From Jatrophihabitans cynanchi (GTDB lineage Bacteria > Actinomycetota > Actinomycetes > Mycobacteriales > Jatrophihabitantaceae): a stretch of DNA of 64,000 nt. Made by a program: the position numbers and the translations under genes. The first letter of the stretch is position 1; the number at the start of each line of letters is the position of its first letter. Positions 35,444 to 44,023 of this stretch are shown piece after piece. The notes beneath the pieces were generated by a model. It worked only from the letters and a program-made list of their open reading frames with translations. It made no database searches and had not been told where the DNA came from. Location: NCBI RefSeq assembly GCF_027247405.1, contig NZ_CP097463.1, forward strand, positions 3,224,001-3,288,000, in the 5' to 3' direction.

Positions 35444-36224
35444 TCGCTGACCCGCGGACTCGCCGCAGTTGATGAATCAGCCGCGTACCTACCCGTCTCA
35501 GCAGTTGCCGAGTACCGAGGCCTCGTGCGCGACTCGGCCCCTCGGTGAGATGCCAATAGGACGACTTGGTGATCGTGCTTGCATCTGGCTTGTAGAAGGG
35601 TGCGACGAGCGAGAGATGCGGACGCTCCCACGCAATATCGCGGCGAACGATCTTGGCGGGAACCCCCGCCGCGATGCAGTTGTTGGGAACCGATTTCGTC
35701 ACGATGCTGCCGTATCCGATCACACTGCCGGACCCGATCTTGGCGCCGCCGAGTACGACGGCCGCGCGCCCCAGCCAGACATGTGCTCCGATCGTGATTG
35801 ATCGAGCGGGATTGGCACGCAAACCGGTGCGAACGTCAAAGATCGGGTGGCCGTCGTCGGCGCGCACCTGATTCTCGCTGGCGAACATGACATCGTCACC
35901 GATGGTGATGTGCGCTCCCTCAGTGGCCGACATGGCGCACACCGAGGTCATCGATACATTGCGCCCGATCGAGACCACCGAGTCCTGCCCGACCCGGATC
36001 GCGGCGCGCAGCGGAGGTGCGCCGTCGTTACCGCCGATTCGCAGCACACCGTTATTGCAGTCGAAGTCCACAATCAAGCTCTCGATACGGGCACGGGGAT
36101 CAATGGTGACCGTGTTGTTCGAGCCGGTGAATTTGACTCGTATTCCCTTTTCCTGCCTGCCCTGATAGCTGATCGAGTTTCCGCGCTCATCGGCGTAGGT
36201 GGACAGTTCGTGGATTATCGGCAT
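35439..36224 (-). CDS. Left-handed beta-helix (hexapeptide) acyltransferase
   Basis: A 261-residue protein of the LbH/WbbJ acetyltransferase group. Hexapeptide repeats run from about residue 60 to 200, ending in the strong motif ITIGAHVWLGRAAVVLGGAKIG, SGSVIGYGSIVTKSVPNN and CIAAGVPAKIVRRDI. It most likely O-acetylates a sugar of the glycan made nearby, using acetyl-CoA. It is followed (upstream on its strand) by a methyltransferase gene 18 bp away, so the two form an operon. Acceptor unknown. Confidence 0.85.
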   Translation of the reverse strand: MPIIHELSTYADERGNSISYQGRQEKGIRVKFTGSNNTVTIDPRARIESLIVDFDCNNGVLRIGGNDGAPPLRAAIRVGQDSVVSIGRNVSMTSVCAMSATEGAHITIGDDVMFASENQVRADDGHPIFDVRTGLRANPARSITIGAHVWLGRAAVVLGGAKIGSGSVIGYGSIVTKSVPNNCIAAGVPAKIVRRDIAWERPHLSLVAPFYKPDASTITKSSYWHLTEGPSRARGLGTRQLLRRVGTRLIHQLRRVRGSAR

Positions 36225-36242
36225 TCCCCGGCCTTCGGTCTA

Positions 36243-36944
36243 CTAGCTGACTGATGATGTAACGATCGTGAACACCGCAAACGCATTCAGGCTCATGCTC
36301 GGTAGGCGGAACGGGTACCAATCGACGCCGACTGTGTCGGGCCGGAACGCGTACCGAAGCTGCTCTTTGATGGATTGGAAGTGGTTGCGATGATCGATGG
36401 CGCCGATCAGCTTGTAACGGTCGCCGAGGCCTGCGCGTCGAGCCGCCCGGCCCGAGGTCACTGCCTTTCCGACTCGGTAGGCGAGGCCGGGGTCGGTCGG
36501 CAGGAGAATCGTGATCTGGCCGCCCGGCCTGACCACGCGCCGCATCTCGCGCGCAGCCATCAGCGGACTGTCCACGTGGTGAAGTAGGCAGGTGGCGATG
36601 ACGCGGTCGAAGGTCCCGTCACGCTGCGGTATCGACAGAACATCGCAGGCCTCGGCGCGGATCCGGCTGTCGGCGCTCAGCTGGTCGGGCAGCACCGGCA
36701 GGCGCAGGTCGGTGACGAGGTAGTCGGTGAACTGGTGCCGGACGAACGGAATGTGTTCGCCGCGGTTGCCGCCGACTTCCAGCACGCGCGGAAAACTCGC
36801 CTGCGGACCGTACCGGCGCTCCATCGCTCGGTGCATGTAGGTGTGGAATACCGAGCCGTCGGCGGTCGCCGTGACGCTGGAGTAGTGCTCGCCGTACCAG
36901 TCCGCCAAGATGCTCGCGGGATCCTCGCCTGGGTCGGCTGTCAT
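36243..36944 (-). CDS. Class I SAM-dependent methyltransferase
   Basis: A 233-residue methyltransferase. Motif I is EVGGNRGEHIPF (about 53-64), motif II-like VIATCLLHHVDSPLMAAREM (about 120-140), followed by MRRVVRPGGQITILLPT, the usual post-motif III of Methyltransf_11 proteins. It shares an operon with the acyltransferase and is therefore a candidate glycan-modifying enzyme. The start ATG is preceded by GGAGGA on the minus strand. Confidence 0.85.
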   Translation of the reverse strand: MTADPGEDPASILADWYGEHYSSVTATADGSVFHTYMHRAMERRYGPQASFPRVLEVGGNRGEHIPFVRHQFTDYLVTDLRLPVLPDQLSADSRIRAEACDVLSIPQRDGTFDRVIATCLLHHVDSPLMAAREMRRVVRPGGQITILLPTDPGLAYRVGKAVTSGRAARRAGLGDRYKLIGAIDHRNHFQSIKEQLRYAFRPDTVGVDWYPFRLPSMSLNAFAVFTIVTSSVS

Positions 36945-37193
36945 CCCGTCCTCCTCTCGGCGGCGGAGTCAGCCGCTGGCATCGGCCGGCATCGGCTCGG
37001 CCCGATGGTATCGGACCCGACTCGTCAGCGCCGTGCCCCGGAGTGTCGGCCGGCAGCGGTTACGGAGATCCCCGGAATGGACGTTAGAGTTCAGCGGGCG
37101 CCGGGCGGTGTGGTGGTGCCGAGTGACCGCGCCTACAAGCACGAACTCGATGGAGGGCAGCGTGACGTTGCTTCCTGCTGGGTGTGGGACGTC

Positions 37194-38777
37194 GTGACTG
37201 CCACGCCGGCCATCGCGCCGGTCGCACGAGACACCCGGCGCCCGCCTCGCTGGGAGCTGGCCGTTGTCGGCACGTGGTTCGTCGTCCTCGCCGCGCTGGC
37301 GGACTGTTTCCCGCGCAGTGGCGATGACTGGGTCTGGGGATCGGCCGCCGGCAACCGCCGCCTCGACACGTTCTTCGCCGGCATCAACGGCAGGTATGGG
37401 GGAAACCTGCTGATCGTTGCGCTGCTGCGAACCGGACCGCTTGCCGCCGTCGTGCTCTCCGCTGTCGTATGTGCCAGCGCCGTGCTGCTCCTCCAGCTCA
37501 CCGGCAACCGCACGCCGCTCGGCTACGGGCTCGTCAGCGCGCTCGTCCTCGCCATGCCGTTGGGCGTGTGGCGGCAGGGTGTGGTCTGGCTGTCCGGGTT
37601 CGTCAACTACGGCGTCGCCACGCTCTTCCTGCTGGGCTTTCTCGTCATTGTCGCTTCCGAGTGGTCGCGATTCGGTCAGCCCGGGCCGCCCGGGCAGCCT
37701 GCCGCGCCGCCGCGGCTGCAACTGGTGGCGGTGGCGGTGGCCGGGTTCACCGGACAACTGTTCATGGAGCACGTCACGCTGTGTATCTGCGCGTTGGGCA
37801 TCGTGCTGACCTTTGCCGGCCGCCGGGTGCATCGTTCTTGGCCGACGATGACCACCACGTGGACTCTCGCGGCCCTGGTCGGCGCCGCCGCGATGTTCTC
37901 CAACTCCGCGTACCGCCACGCGGTGGCGGGTAACGCCAAGTATCAGGGCGTGCAGCCGGCCTCCGGCAAACACGCGGCGCGCAAGCTGGCCGTGAAGGTC
38001 GTCGACTACCTGCCCACGCAGGCGGTGGTGCAGAATCTCGCTCTCAACGCGGTACTGCTCGTGTTGTTGGTCCTGATCGCATTGCGCGCCAAGCGGATCG
38101 CCGGCGCGTGGAGCAGGTGGGCGATCGTAGCGGTCGTCGCGTCTGTCGCATGGGCGGCTCTCGGGTACTGGCTGTGGCTCGTCGAGCGCCACGGGGGGAC
38201 CGCCGAACGGGTACGCGCGCTGGCAACGCTCGACGTCGTGCTGTTGGCGATCGCGCTCGTCGTGACCGGTGCGAAGCTGCTGTCCGACCGTCGTAGGCGG
38301 TGGACTCTGTGGCTGTTGTGCGCGGCCGTGGTCCTGCTGGTCCTCCCGTTGGCAGTCGTCCATCCGCTGGGGCCACGCTGCTTCTATCCGTCCTATTTCC
38401 TGTTGCTGGCGATCGTCAGCCTTCTGGCCACGCCCGCCGCCGAGGCGTTCGCAGTCCTGCGCGTCAAAGGCGTCGCGTTTGCTCCGCACGCAATCGCCCT
38501 AGTGCTGCTGGTCGCGATGTTCATCGTCTACGTGCGTGTCGACCGGGCGGCCGAGCGCCGAATCGCAGCGGTTCGCGCTGCTGTGGCCGCGGGCCACAGC
38601 AGCGTCGAGGTGAAGCCACTGCCGTTCCCCAGCTTCGTTCATGACGGCGACCCGTTCAACCCGCGGCTACAGAGGAGCTTCAAGGTGTATAACCACCTGC
38701 CGCGCGACCTACGGATCGAATTGGTGCCGAACCCGTGGGTTCGCTCGCCCGGCAAACCTGCCCGCTCGCGATCCTGA
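37194..38777 (+). CDS. DUF6056-like polytopic membrane protein (second paralogue)
   Basis: About 527 residues with the same layout as the protein at 33845: RPPRWELAVVGTWFVVLAAL, CFPRSGDDWVWGSAAG, INGRYGGNLLIVALLR, WRQGVVWLSGFVNYGV, and a C terminus NPWVRSPGKP. The two are paralogues, perhaps from a local duplication. The start is uncertain. GTG at 37194 gives the same N-terminal length as the paralogue; ATG at 37077 has a better GGAG site and would add 39 residues. A 12-codon frame with a good ribosome-binding site ends exactly on this GTG (GTGA) and could couple translation. Function unknown, probably a GT-C-like transferase. Confidence 0.7.
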   Translation: MTATPAIAPVARDTRRPPRWELAVVGTWFVVLAALADCFPRSGDDWVWGSAAGNRRLDTFFAGINGRYGGNLLIVALLRTGPLAAVVLSAVVCASAVLLLQLTGNRTPLGYGLVSALVLAMPLGVWRQGVVWLSGFVNYGVATLFLLGFLVIVASEWSRFGQPGPPGQPAAPPRLQLVAVAVAGFTGQLFMEHVTLCICALGIVLTFAGRRVHRSWPTMTTTWTLAALVGAAAMFSNSAYRHAVAGNAKYQGVQPASGKHAARKLAVKVVDYLPTQAVVQNLALNAVLLVLLVLIALRAKRIAGAWSRWAIVAVVASVAWAALGYWLWLVERHGGTAERVRALATLDVVLLAIALVVTGAKLLSDRRRRWTLWLLCAAVVLLVLPLAVVHPLGPRCFYPSYFLLLAIVSLLATPAAEAFAVLRVKGVAFAPHAIALVLLVAMFIVYVRVDRAAERRIAAVRAAVAAGHSSVEVKPLPFPSFVHDGDPFNPRLQRSFKVYNHLPRDLRIELVPNPWVRSPGKPARSRS

Positions 38778-39289
38778 TTGCTGAGTTCGCGTGTCCATGC
38801 CCAGAACCCCACCGCCTCGATGCCGGGTTGCAAGCCAGCGATTCGAGTTGGGAATTCACCACTGCCTGGCACTGCTACGAGCAACTGCGGTCGGACTACG
38901 CCACTGTCAACCCACCCGCGGACCACACGAAGTCACCCAAGCCGACCGAATGTCAGAACCGAAGGCCGCAGGTTCTTGACACCTACTACCAACGGCTTTG
39001 TCCATGGCGGCGCCGGCACGGTCAATTTGCTCATTGAGAAGACCGTCGGCTGCTGTCTTACGACGCCACTGACGAGCTCTCGCGCATCGCGGCCGGCGCA
39101 CGGGTAGTGCTGACGTACGAAGTTGCCCAGCGTGACGACCCGTTGGGTCGACCGGCACCAGGGCGCGGAGGCGGTGATCGAGGCACTGCAGGGGCACCCG
39201 CAGTTTGCGCACGTCAAGCTCACTCGCTCACTTGGAGCGCTAGCCGCCCTGATCCATCGAGATACTTGACGACCTGCCGATCTAGGCGG
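38778..39289. other. Gene-poor stretch with a decayed gene
   Basis: About 510 bp between the second DUF6056-like gene and a leftward methyltransferase. The first ~300 bp show no intact gene and no recognisable protein similarity. The last ~210 bp hold the remnant described next. Confidence 0.6.
39077..39285 (+). pseudogene. Decayed 3' end of a PIN-PhoH gene
   Basis: From CTCTCGCGCATC to the final CCGATCTAG this segment aligns along its whole length with the last ~210 bp of the intact PhoH-like gene (to 32218). Shared stretches include GTGCTGACG, GCGGTGATCGAGGC and CTGCAGGGGCA. Small insertions and deletions shift the frame and stop codons appear, so no PhoH protein can be made. The many substitutions show it is not a recent copy. 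It lies 7.07 kb from the intact end and in the same orientation. Confidence 0.88.
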
Positions 39290-40216
39290 TTACCGGGACC
39301 GTTCCCAAAGTCGGCGCCGTGCCGTGCGGAGAGCCCGATGAGTGCGAAATCTCGCCGAACGGGCTAGCGCCTCGACAAGACGAGTAGTGGCATCGCGCAC
39401 ACCTGTCGGAGACGGTGGCATTGGCGCCACTGCGCTTGCTTCGGCTTGGCGTGGATCAGCTATCGGCGCCAGGTCGCTGATCGCTGGGGACAACGTCGGC
39501 AACGGTAACGAGTCCGGCTTTGCATTGGCGTTGGCCAACGCTGTAAGGTTCGTGACTAGGCGGTCCATTCGCACGCGCTGCTCGTTGTCAAAGGTCCGCG
39601 CAACGAAGAAGCCCCGGTCCGCGAGGTGTGGCGGCGCAAGGTGCTCTACCGTGTCGTAACCGGCTTCGTAGAGTTGGCGTTCCAGCGTGGCCACGGTCGG
39701 CCAGAACGATAGGTCGTTACCCCACGACGCCGTGGGAGAATTGCGCAGTCCTGCCTCGTTATAATAGCGCCCCTCGTAGCCGTTCGAGCCAATCAAAGTG
39801 CTGATTCTCGGATTCGCGCCGTGGTACTCGTCGGGATTCCGCGTTCCAACGTGTGTATCGATGATCAACGGGCGTGGGTGAACACGCTTCGCCAAGTCCA
39901 GTTGGTCCTGCAACGTCAGGTGGTACCAGAGCCCAAGGCACAGAACGACATCGACGTCGGCATAGTTGTCGAATTCGCGGACATCGGAAACCACCCACCT
40001 GATGCGTTGGTCTACAGGAAAGCGCGTGGACCGGGCGTCGACGGCGGTCACCCGCCACCCCATGTCCGCGGCGATCTTGGAGAATCCTCCGTGCCCGGCG
40101 CCGAGGTCGACGAGGTGGCCAACCGGAAATGCGTCGAGGGCGCTCACGAACTGCCCGGCTCGCCGCGCGCCCGTCGGATCCGCGAAGCGATTCGTAGTGG
40201 TGAACCAGCCAGCCAT
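39290..40216 (-). CDS. SAM-dependent methyltransferase with C-terminal extension
   Basis: A 308-residue protein. Motif I LVDLGAGHGGFSKIAADMGW (about 36-55) and motif II VVLCLGLWYHLTLQDQLDLA mark a class I methyltransferase. The later block IIDTHVG and a GNDLSFWPTVATLERQLYEAGY helix resemble the DUF1698/CmoB-like or sugar-methyltransferase groups. The last ~90 residues are Pro/Ala-rich then basic and look disordered. It ends 4 bp from the phoH remnant. Probably modifies a glycan or lipid; acceptor unknown. Confidence 0.75.
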   Translation of the reverse strand: MAGWFTTTNRFADPTGARRAGQFVSALDAFPVGHLVDLGAGHGGFSKIAADMGWRVTAVDARSTRFPVDQRIRWVVSDVREFDNYADVDVVLCLGLWYHLTLQDQLDLAKRVHPRPLIIDTHVGTRNPDEYHGANPRISTLIGSNGYEGRYYNEAGLRNSPTASWGNDLSFWPTVATLERQLYEAGYDTVEHLAPPHLADRGFFVARTFDNEQRVRMDRLVTNLTALANANAKPDSLPLPTLSPAISDLAPIADPRQAEASAVAPMPPSPTGVRDATTRLVEALARSARFRTHRALRTARRRLWERSR

Positions 40217-40360
40217 GACCGTGAACCTATCGCACCGACCGCCGGGCCGCCGGGCCGCCGTGGTCGCCGAAATGTACTCCGACGCGCTCGCGCCGCAGTC
40301 TCACGGTGCTTGAGGTCAGGATTCATTGCCGCTGATCGCCTCCCACCCACATGTAGTTGA

Positions 40361-40392
40361 GCGATTCCAGGGCCTACCGGTCGTGGAATCGC
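40361..40392. promoter_or_regulatory. 9-bp inverted repeat in a divergent promoter region
   Basis: GCGATTCCA and TGGAATCGC, 14 nt apart, in the 322 bp between the leftward methyltransferase and the start of the heptose locus. Could be an operator for the locus. Nothing else stands out in this gap. Confidence 0.4.
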
Positions 40393-40538
40393 CCAGAAAG
40401 CTGAAGCTCGTGCTGGCACCCAGTCGAGCAAACGAGGTGGCGGCCGGCGAGCTCGCGCCGAGTCAAGCGCGTGCGCGTGCGTAATGACGCTGCTTGCGCC
40501 GGCTGATGAGCCGGTGCACCCTGCTACTCTCTGGCCAC

Positions 40539-41816
40539 GTGACAGCCAACAGTCCGTTATCGGCCGATCTTCCGGAAGCTGTCCGGTGTATCGCATCTCC
40601 GACCGACCCCGACGTAGAGCTGCTTCTGCCGGCGGACGATGTCGTTGAACCCGAGGTCACCATCTTGATTCCGTCGGTCGACGAGGAACTCACCATGGGC
40701 GATTTTGTCGCGTGGTGCCACGAGGGTTTGCAAGCGGCAGGCCTAGTGGGCGAGATCTTGATCGTCGACAGTTCGACAGACCGCACCGCGCAGATCGCGC
40801 TGAGCGGGGGAGCCCGAGTCCTCAAGACACCCAAGCGCGGCCTGGGTCGCGCTTACATCGACGCGCTGCCCTATATCAGGGGACGCTACGTGATCATGGG
40901 TGACGCCGACTGCACATACGACTTCCGGCAACTGGCGCCGTTCGTGGAAGCGATGCGGAACGGCACGGAGTACGCGATGGGCTCGCGCTGGAAAGGTTCG
41001 ATCGAGCGTGGCGCGATGCCTGCTCTGCATCAGTACTTTGGCACCCCGCTGACTACGTGGATCCTCAACAGACTCTTCGGCAGCCACTTCACCGACATCC
41101 ACTGCGGGATGCGCGGCATTACCACCGATGCCCTCCGCCGAATGGGGCTGGTCTCCCAATCCTGGGAGTACGCCTCGGAGATGGTGCTCAAGTCCGTCCG
41201 GATGGGCTTGCAGACGACCGAGGTCCCGGTGCGCTTTCTCAAAGACCGCGAAGGGCGGCTGTCGCATCACAAGCGCGCCGGCTGGTTCTCGCCGTTCAGC
41301 GCAGCTTGGATCAATCTTCGGGCCATGTTCATTCACGGCGCCGAGTTCTTCCTGTTCAAACCCGGCATCGTGCTTATGACCATCGGGCTTGTGCTCACGC
41401 TGCCACTCACTTTCGGTGACATCACGATCGGTCACGTGACCTTCAGCCTCTACTGGATGTTGATCGGCCTGACCCTATCGGTCCTCGGCCTGCAGAGTGT
41501 CTACTTCGGTTGCCTCGCGCATGCCTTCCTCGACTACACCGGGCGGGCCAGGCAACGGTGGCAACGACTGTTCCGGTACACACCGTCCGTGTTGCTCAGT
41601 GCCGGCATGTTCGTGCTCGGCCTCGGTCTCGCCGCGACGCTACTGGTCCACTACGTGGCCCACGACTTCCGGCTCCCTGCTACCTCGTCCGTGGTAGATC
41701 ACCTCAGCATCACCGGGCTGCTCCTGATGATCTTCGGATTCTCGACGTTCTGCTTCACGCTGGTCCTGCATGCCACGGAGGTCCGCTACGGTCGGGGCGA
41801 CGATGTCGTCCACTGA
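40539..41816 (+). CDS. GT2 glycosyltransferase, polyprenyl-phosphate hexose synthase type
   Basis: About 425 residues. The GT-A domain has VTILIPSVDEELTMGDFVAW, IVDSSTDRTAQIA and MGDADCTYDF, with the DxD acidic pair, followed by MGSRWKGSIERGAMPALHQY and DIHCGMRGI, a pattern typical of large actinobacterial dolichol-P-glucose synthase-like proteins. At least four C-terminal membrane helices follow. The start is uncertain: GTG at 40539 is chosen since upstream residues are not family-like, but an ATG at 40506 is possible. First gene of a long rightward operon. Confidence 0.85.
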   Translation: MTANSPLSADLPEAVRCIASPTDPDVELLLPADDVVEPEVTILIPSVDEELTMGDFVAWCHEGLQAAGLVGEILIVDSSTDRTAQIALSGGARVLKTPKRGLGRAYIDALPYIRGRYVIMGDADCTYDFRQLAPFVEAMRNGTEYAMGSRWKGSIERGAMPALHQYFGTPLTTWILNRLFGSHFTDIHCGMRGITTDALRRMGLVSQSWEYASEMVLKSVRMGLQTTEVPVRFLKDREGRLSHHKRAGWFSPFSAAWINLRAMFIHGAEFFLFKPGIVLMTIGLVLTLPLTFGDITIGHVTFSLYWMLIGLTLSVLGLQSVYFGCLAHAFLDYTGRARQRWQRLFRYTPSVLLSAGMFVLGLGLAATLLVHYVAHDFRLPATSSVVDHLSITGLLLMIFGFSTFCFTLVLHATEVRYGRGDDVVH

Positions 41817-42423
41817 CCTGACCCGAGAGGGATCCTTCGGGCAGGATGGGCCGATGAGCCCGATTGACCGGCTCGGGGTATGGCTCTCCGGCCACCGGAT
41901 CCGCCGCACCGTTGGCGACTTGGCGAGACAGGACGTCGCTGACTTCGGCTGCGGCTTCGAGGCCGCATTCATGCGTACCGTGGTGAGCAGCGTGCGGTCG
42001 GCGACGCTCGTCGACCTTGCCCTAGCCGAGGATCTGAAGGCGCATCCGAAGATCACCGCCATCGAGGGCGTCCTTCCGGAGGCGCTCGAAGCAATCACTG
42101 ACGCGTCGTTCGACGTCATCTTGTGTATGTCGGTCCTCGAGCACCTCTGGGACCCGCAGCAGGCGTTGAGCGAATTCCGTCGGCTGCTGCGGCCGGGAGG
42201 TGTCTGTGCCGTCAACGTGCCCTCGTGGCGCGGCAAACGCGCGCTCGAGTTCTCGGCATTTCGCCTCGGGTTGTCGCCGGCCGCCGAGATGGACGATCAC
42301 AAGGCCTATTACGACCCGTCCGATCTATGGCCGCTGCTCGTCCGAGCCGGGTTCCTTCCGCACAACATCAAGTGCTTCCGGCACAAACTGACGCTGAACA
42401 CCTTCGCAATATGTCGTAATTAG
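41803..42423 (+). CDS. Class I SAM-dependent methyltransferase
   Basis: A 206-residue methyltransferase. Motif I is VADFGCGFEAAFMR and the motif II/III region is ILCMSVLEHLWDPQQALSEF followed by RRLLRPGGVCAVNVPSW, the typical methyltransferase-11 pattern. ATG at 41803 overlaps the end of the previous glycosyltransferase by 14 nt; ATG at 41770 and 41854 are alternatives. Position directly before the heptose genes suggests O-methylation of a sugar in the same glycan. Confidence 0.83.
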   Translation: MSSTDLTREGSFGQDGPMSPIDRLGVWLSGHRIRRTVGDLARQDVADFGCGFEAAFMRTVVSSVRSATLVDLALAEDLKAHPKITAIEGVLPEALEAITDASFDVILCMSVLEHLWDPQQALSEFRRLLRPGGVCAVNVPSWRGKRALEFSAFRLGLSPAAEMDDHKAYYDPSDLWPLLVRAGFLPHNIKCFRHKLTLNTFAICRN

Positions 42424-42443
42424 CCACCGGAGACCAAGGACAC

Positions 42444-43040
42444 ATGACCTTCACCCAAGACTTCCTCGCCGAATCGGTTGCCGTCATCAACGCACTGGAC
42501 GTTGATGCAGTCGAATCGGTCGCCCGCGGCTTGGCCGATACGCGCGAGCGTGGTGGTCGGCTATTCATTCTCGGCGTAGGCGGATCGGCCGGTCACGCGT
42601 CGCATGCGGTCAATGACTTCCGCAAGATATGCGACATCGAGGCATATACGCCGACGGACAATGTCTCCGAACTGACGGCACGAGCCAACGACGAAGGCTG
42701 GGACACCACCTTCGTCGAATGGTTGAAAGGCTCTCGCCTGTCACGCTCTGACACCCTGCTGGTGTTCTCCGTCGGAGGTGGCAACGCGGAGAAGCACGTT
42801 TCCACCAACATCGTTTCGGCGTTGCAACTCGGGAGCGAACGGGGCTGTGACATCTACGGAATCGTCGGACGCGACGGCGGTACGACTGCTCAGCTCGCCA
42901 CCGCCTGCGTAATCATCCCGCCCCTGTTCACCGATCACATCACGCCGCTGACCGAAGGCTTGTGTGCGCTCGTCTGGCACTTGCTCGTCACCCATCCGGC
43001 CCTGGTTAAAGTCGCGACGCGTTGGGAGTCGCTGCAGTGA
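42444..43040 (+). CDS. gmhA: Sedoheptulose-7-phosphate isomerase (GmhA-like SIS protein)
   Basis: A 198-residue SIS-domain isomerase that should convert sedoheptulose 7-phosphate to D-glycero-D-manno-heptose 7-phosphate, the first committed heptose step. LFILGVGGSAGHASHAVNDF is the phospho-sugar-binding loop, and VFSVGGGNAEKHVSTNI and CVIIPPLFTDHITPLTEGL follow in the usual order. Length matches GmhA (about 190-200). Although GmhA proteins vary, the three other pathway enzymes downstream make the assignment secure. It overlaps the epimerase gene by a single base (TGATG). Confidence 0.9.
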   Translation: MTFTQDFLAESVAVINALDVDAVESVARGLADTRERGGRLFILGVGGSAGHASHAVNDFRKICDIEAYTPTDNVSELTARANDEGWDTTFVEWLKGSRLSRSDTLLVFSVGGGNAEKHVSTNIVSALQLGSERGCDIYGIVGRDGGTTAQLATACVIIPPLFTDHITPLTEGLCALVWHLLVTHPALVKVATRWESLQ

Positions 43041-44023
43041 TGTCGCCTCTCGCCCGCGTCTGCGTTGTCGGCGGTGCAGGCTTCATTGGCAGCCATTTCG
43101 TAGACCGGCTGCTGTCTGACAGTCACACCGAAGGTGTCACGGTCTACGACAATTTCTCCTCCGGCCGTGACTGGCACCTTTCGCCACACGCGTCGGATGA
43201 ACGCTTGCGGATCGTCCAGGCCGATGTCCGCGATCTCGGCGACCTCGTCGACGCAGTCCGCGACCACACCGCGATCATTCACCTCGCGTCCAACCCTGAC
43301 ATCGCCCGCGCTGTGACCGAGCCCGCCGTGGACTTCGATCAGGGCACCCTGCTCACCCACCACGTCGCCGAGGCCGCGCGCCGCAGCACAGTGGAACTGG
43401 TGATCTACGCCTCGGGCAGCGGTGTCTACGGCGACCTTGGTGAGCACGAAGCCAGCGAGGACCACGGGCCGATGCTGCCGGTGTCCACGTACGGCGCCAG
43501 CAAGCTCGCCGGAGAGGCGCTGCTCGCGTCGTACGCGGCGATGTTCGGCCTTGTGGTACGTGCATTCCGGTTCGGCAATGTCGTGGGCCCACACCAGACC
43601 CACGGCGTCGGCTATGACTTCGTGCGCCGATTGCTGGCAGACCCGACAGAGTTGCGCATCCTGGGCGATGGCCGCCAGAGCAAGTCATATATCCACGTCG
43701 ATGACGTGGTGTCTGCGGTGCTGCTTGCCGCTAGCGCGGCACAGGGCCCCTTCGCTGTCTTCAACGTGGCCACAGGCGACTATGTGACCGTGTCCGAGAT
43801 CGCGGAACTCGCGATGGACGTTCTCGGCCTGACGCCAGGCAGCACCCGCCTCGCCTACACCGGCGGCGATCGAGGATGGCAGGGGGACGTCCCGGTTGTG
43901 CGCATCAATACCGACCGCATCCGCGCGCTCGGCTGGGGGAATGCGCGTACTGGCCGGCAAGCGCTGCGCGCCTCGATGCAGTCGATGGCCGAGGACTTCC
44001 GTTCCGGCCGGCTGGAGAAATGA
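43040..44023 (+). CDS. NAD-dependent sugar epimerase/dehydratase
   Basis: A 327-residue extended short-chain dehydrogenase of the GalE type. The NAD-binding motif GGAGFIGSHFVDRL is at the N terminus, the catalytic Tyr-Lys pair in STYGASKLAGE near residue 152-156, and the substrate region RFGNVVGPHQTHGVGYDF. It acts on a nucleotide sugar in the cytoplasm; within this operon the probable substrate is GDP-heptose or its intermediate, but UDP-hexose epimerisation cannot be excluded. The ATG at 43040 shares its A with the gmhA stop. It ends with an ATGA overlap to gmhB. Confidence 0.85.
   Translation: MSPLARVCVVGGAGFIGSHFVDRLLSDSHTEGVTVYDNFSSGRDWHLSPHASDERLRIVQADVRDLGDLVDAVRDHTAIIHLASNPDIARAVTEPAVDFDQGTLLTHHVAEAARRSTVELVIYASGSGVYGDLGEHEASEDHGPMLPVSTYGASKLAGEALLASYAAMFGLVVRAFRFGNVVGPHQTHGVGYDFVRRLLADPTELRILGDGRQSKSYIHVDDVVSAVLLAASAAQGPFAVFNVATGDYVTVSEIAELAMDVLGLTPGSTRLAYTGGDRGWQGDVPVVRINTDRIRALGWGNARTGRQALRASMQSMAEDFRSGRLEK

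Noticed and set aside
32219-39285. Integrative mobile element between the two phoH ends
   Set aside because: No integrase, transposase or relaxase gene is present and the second end is heavily diverged, so I report only the duplication scar.
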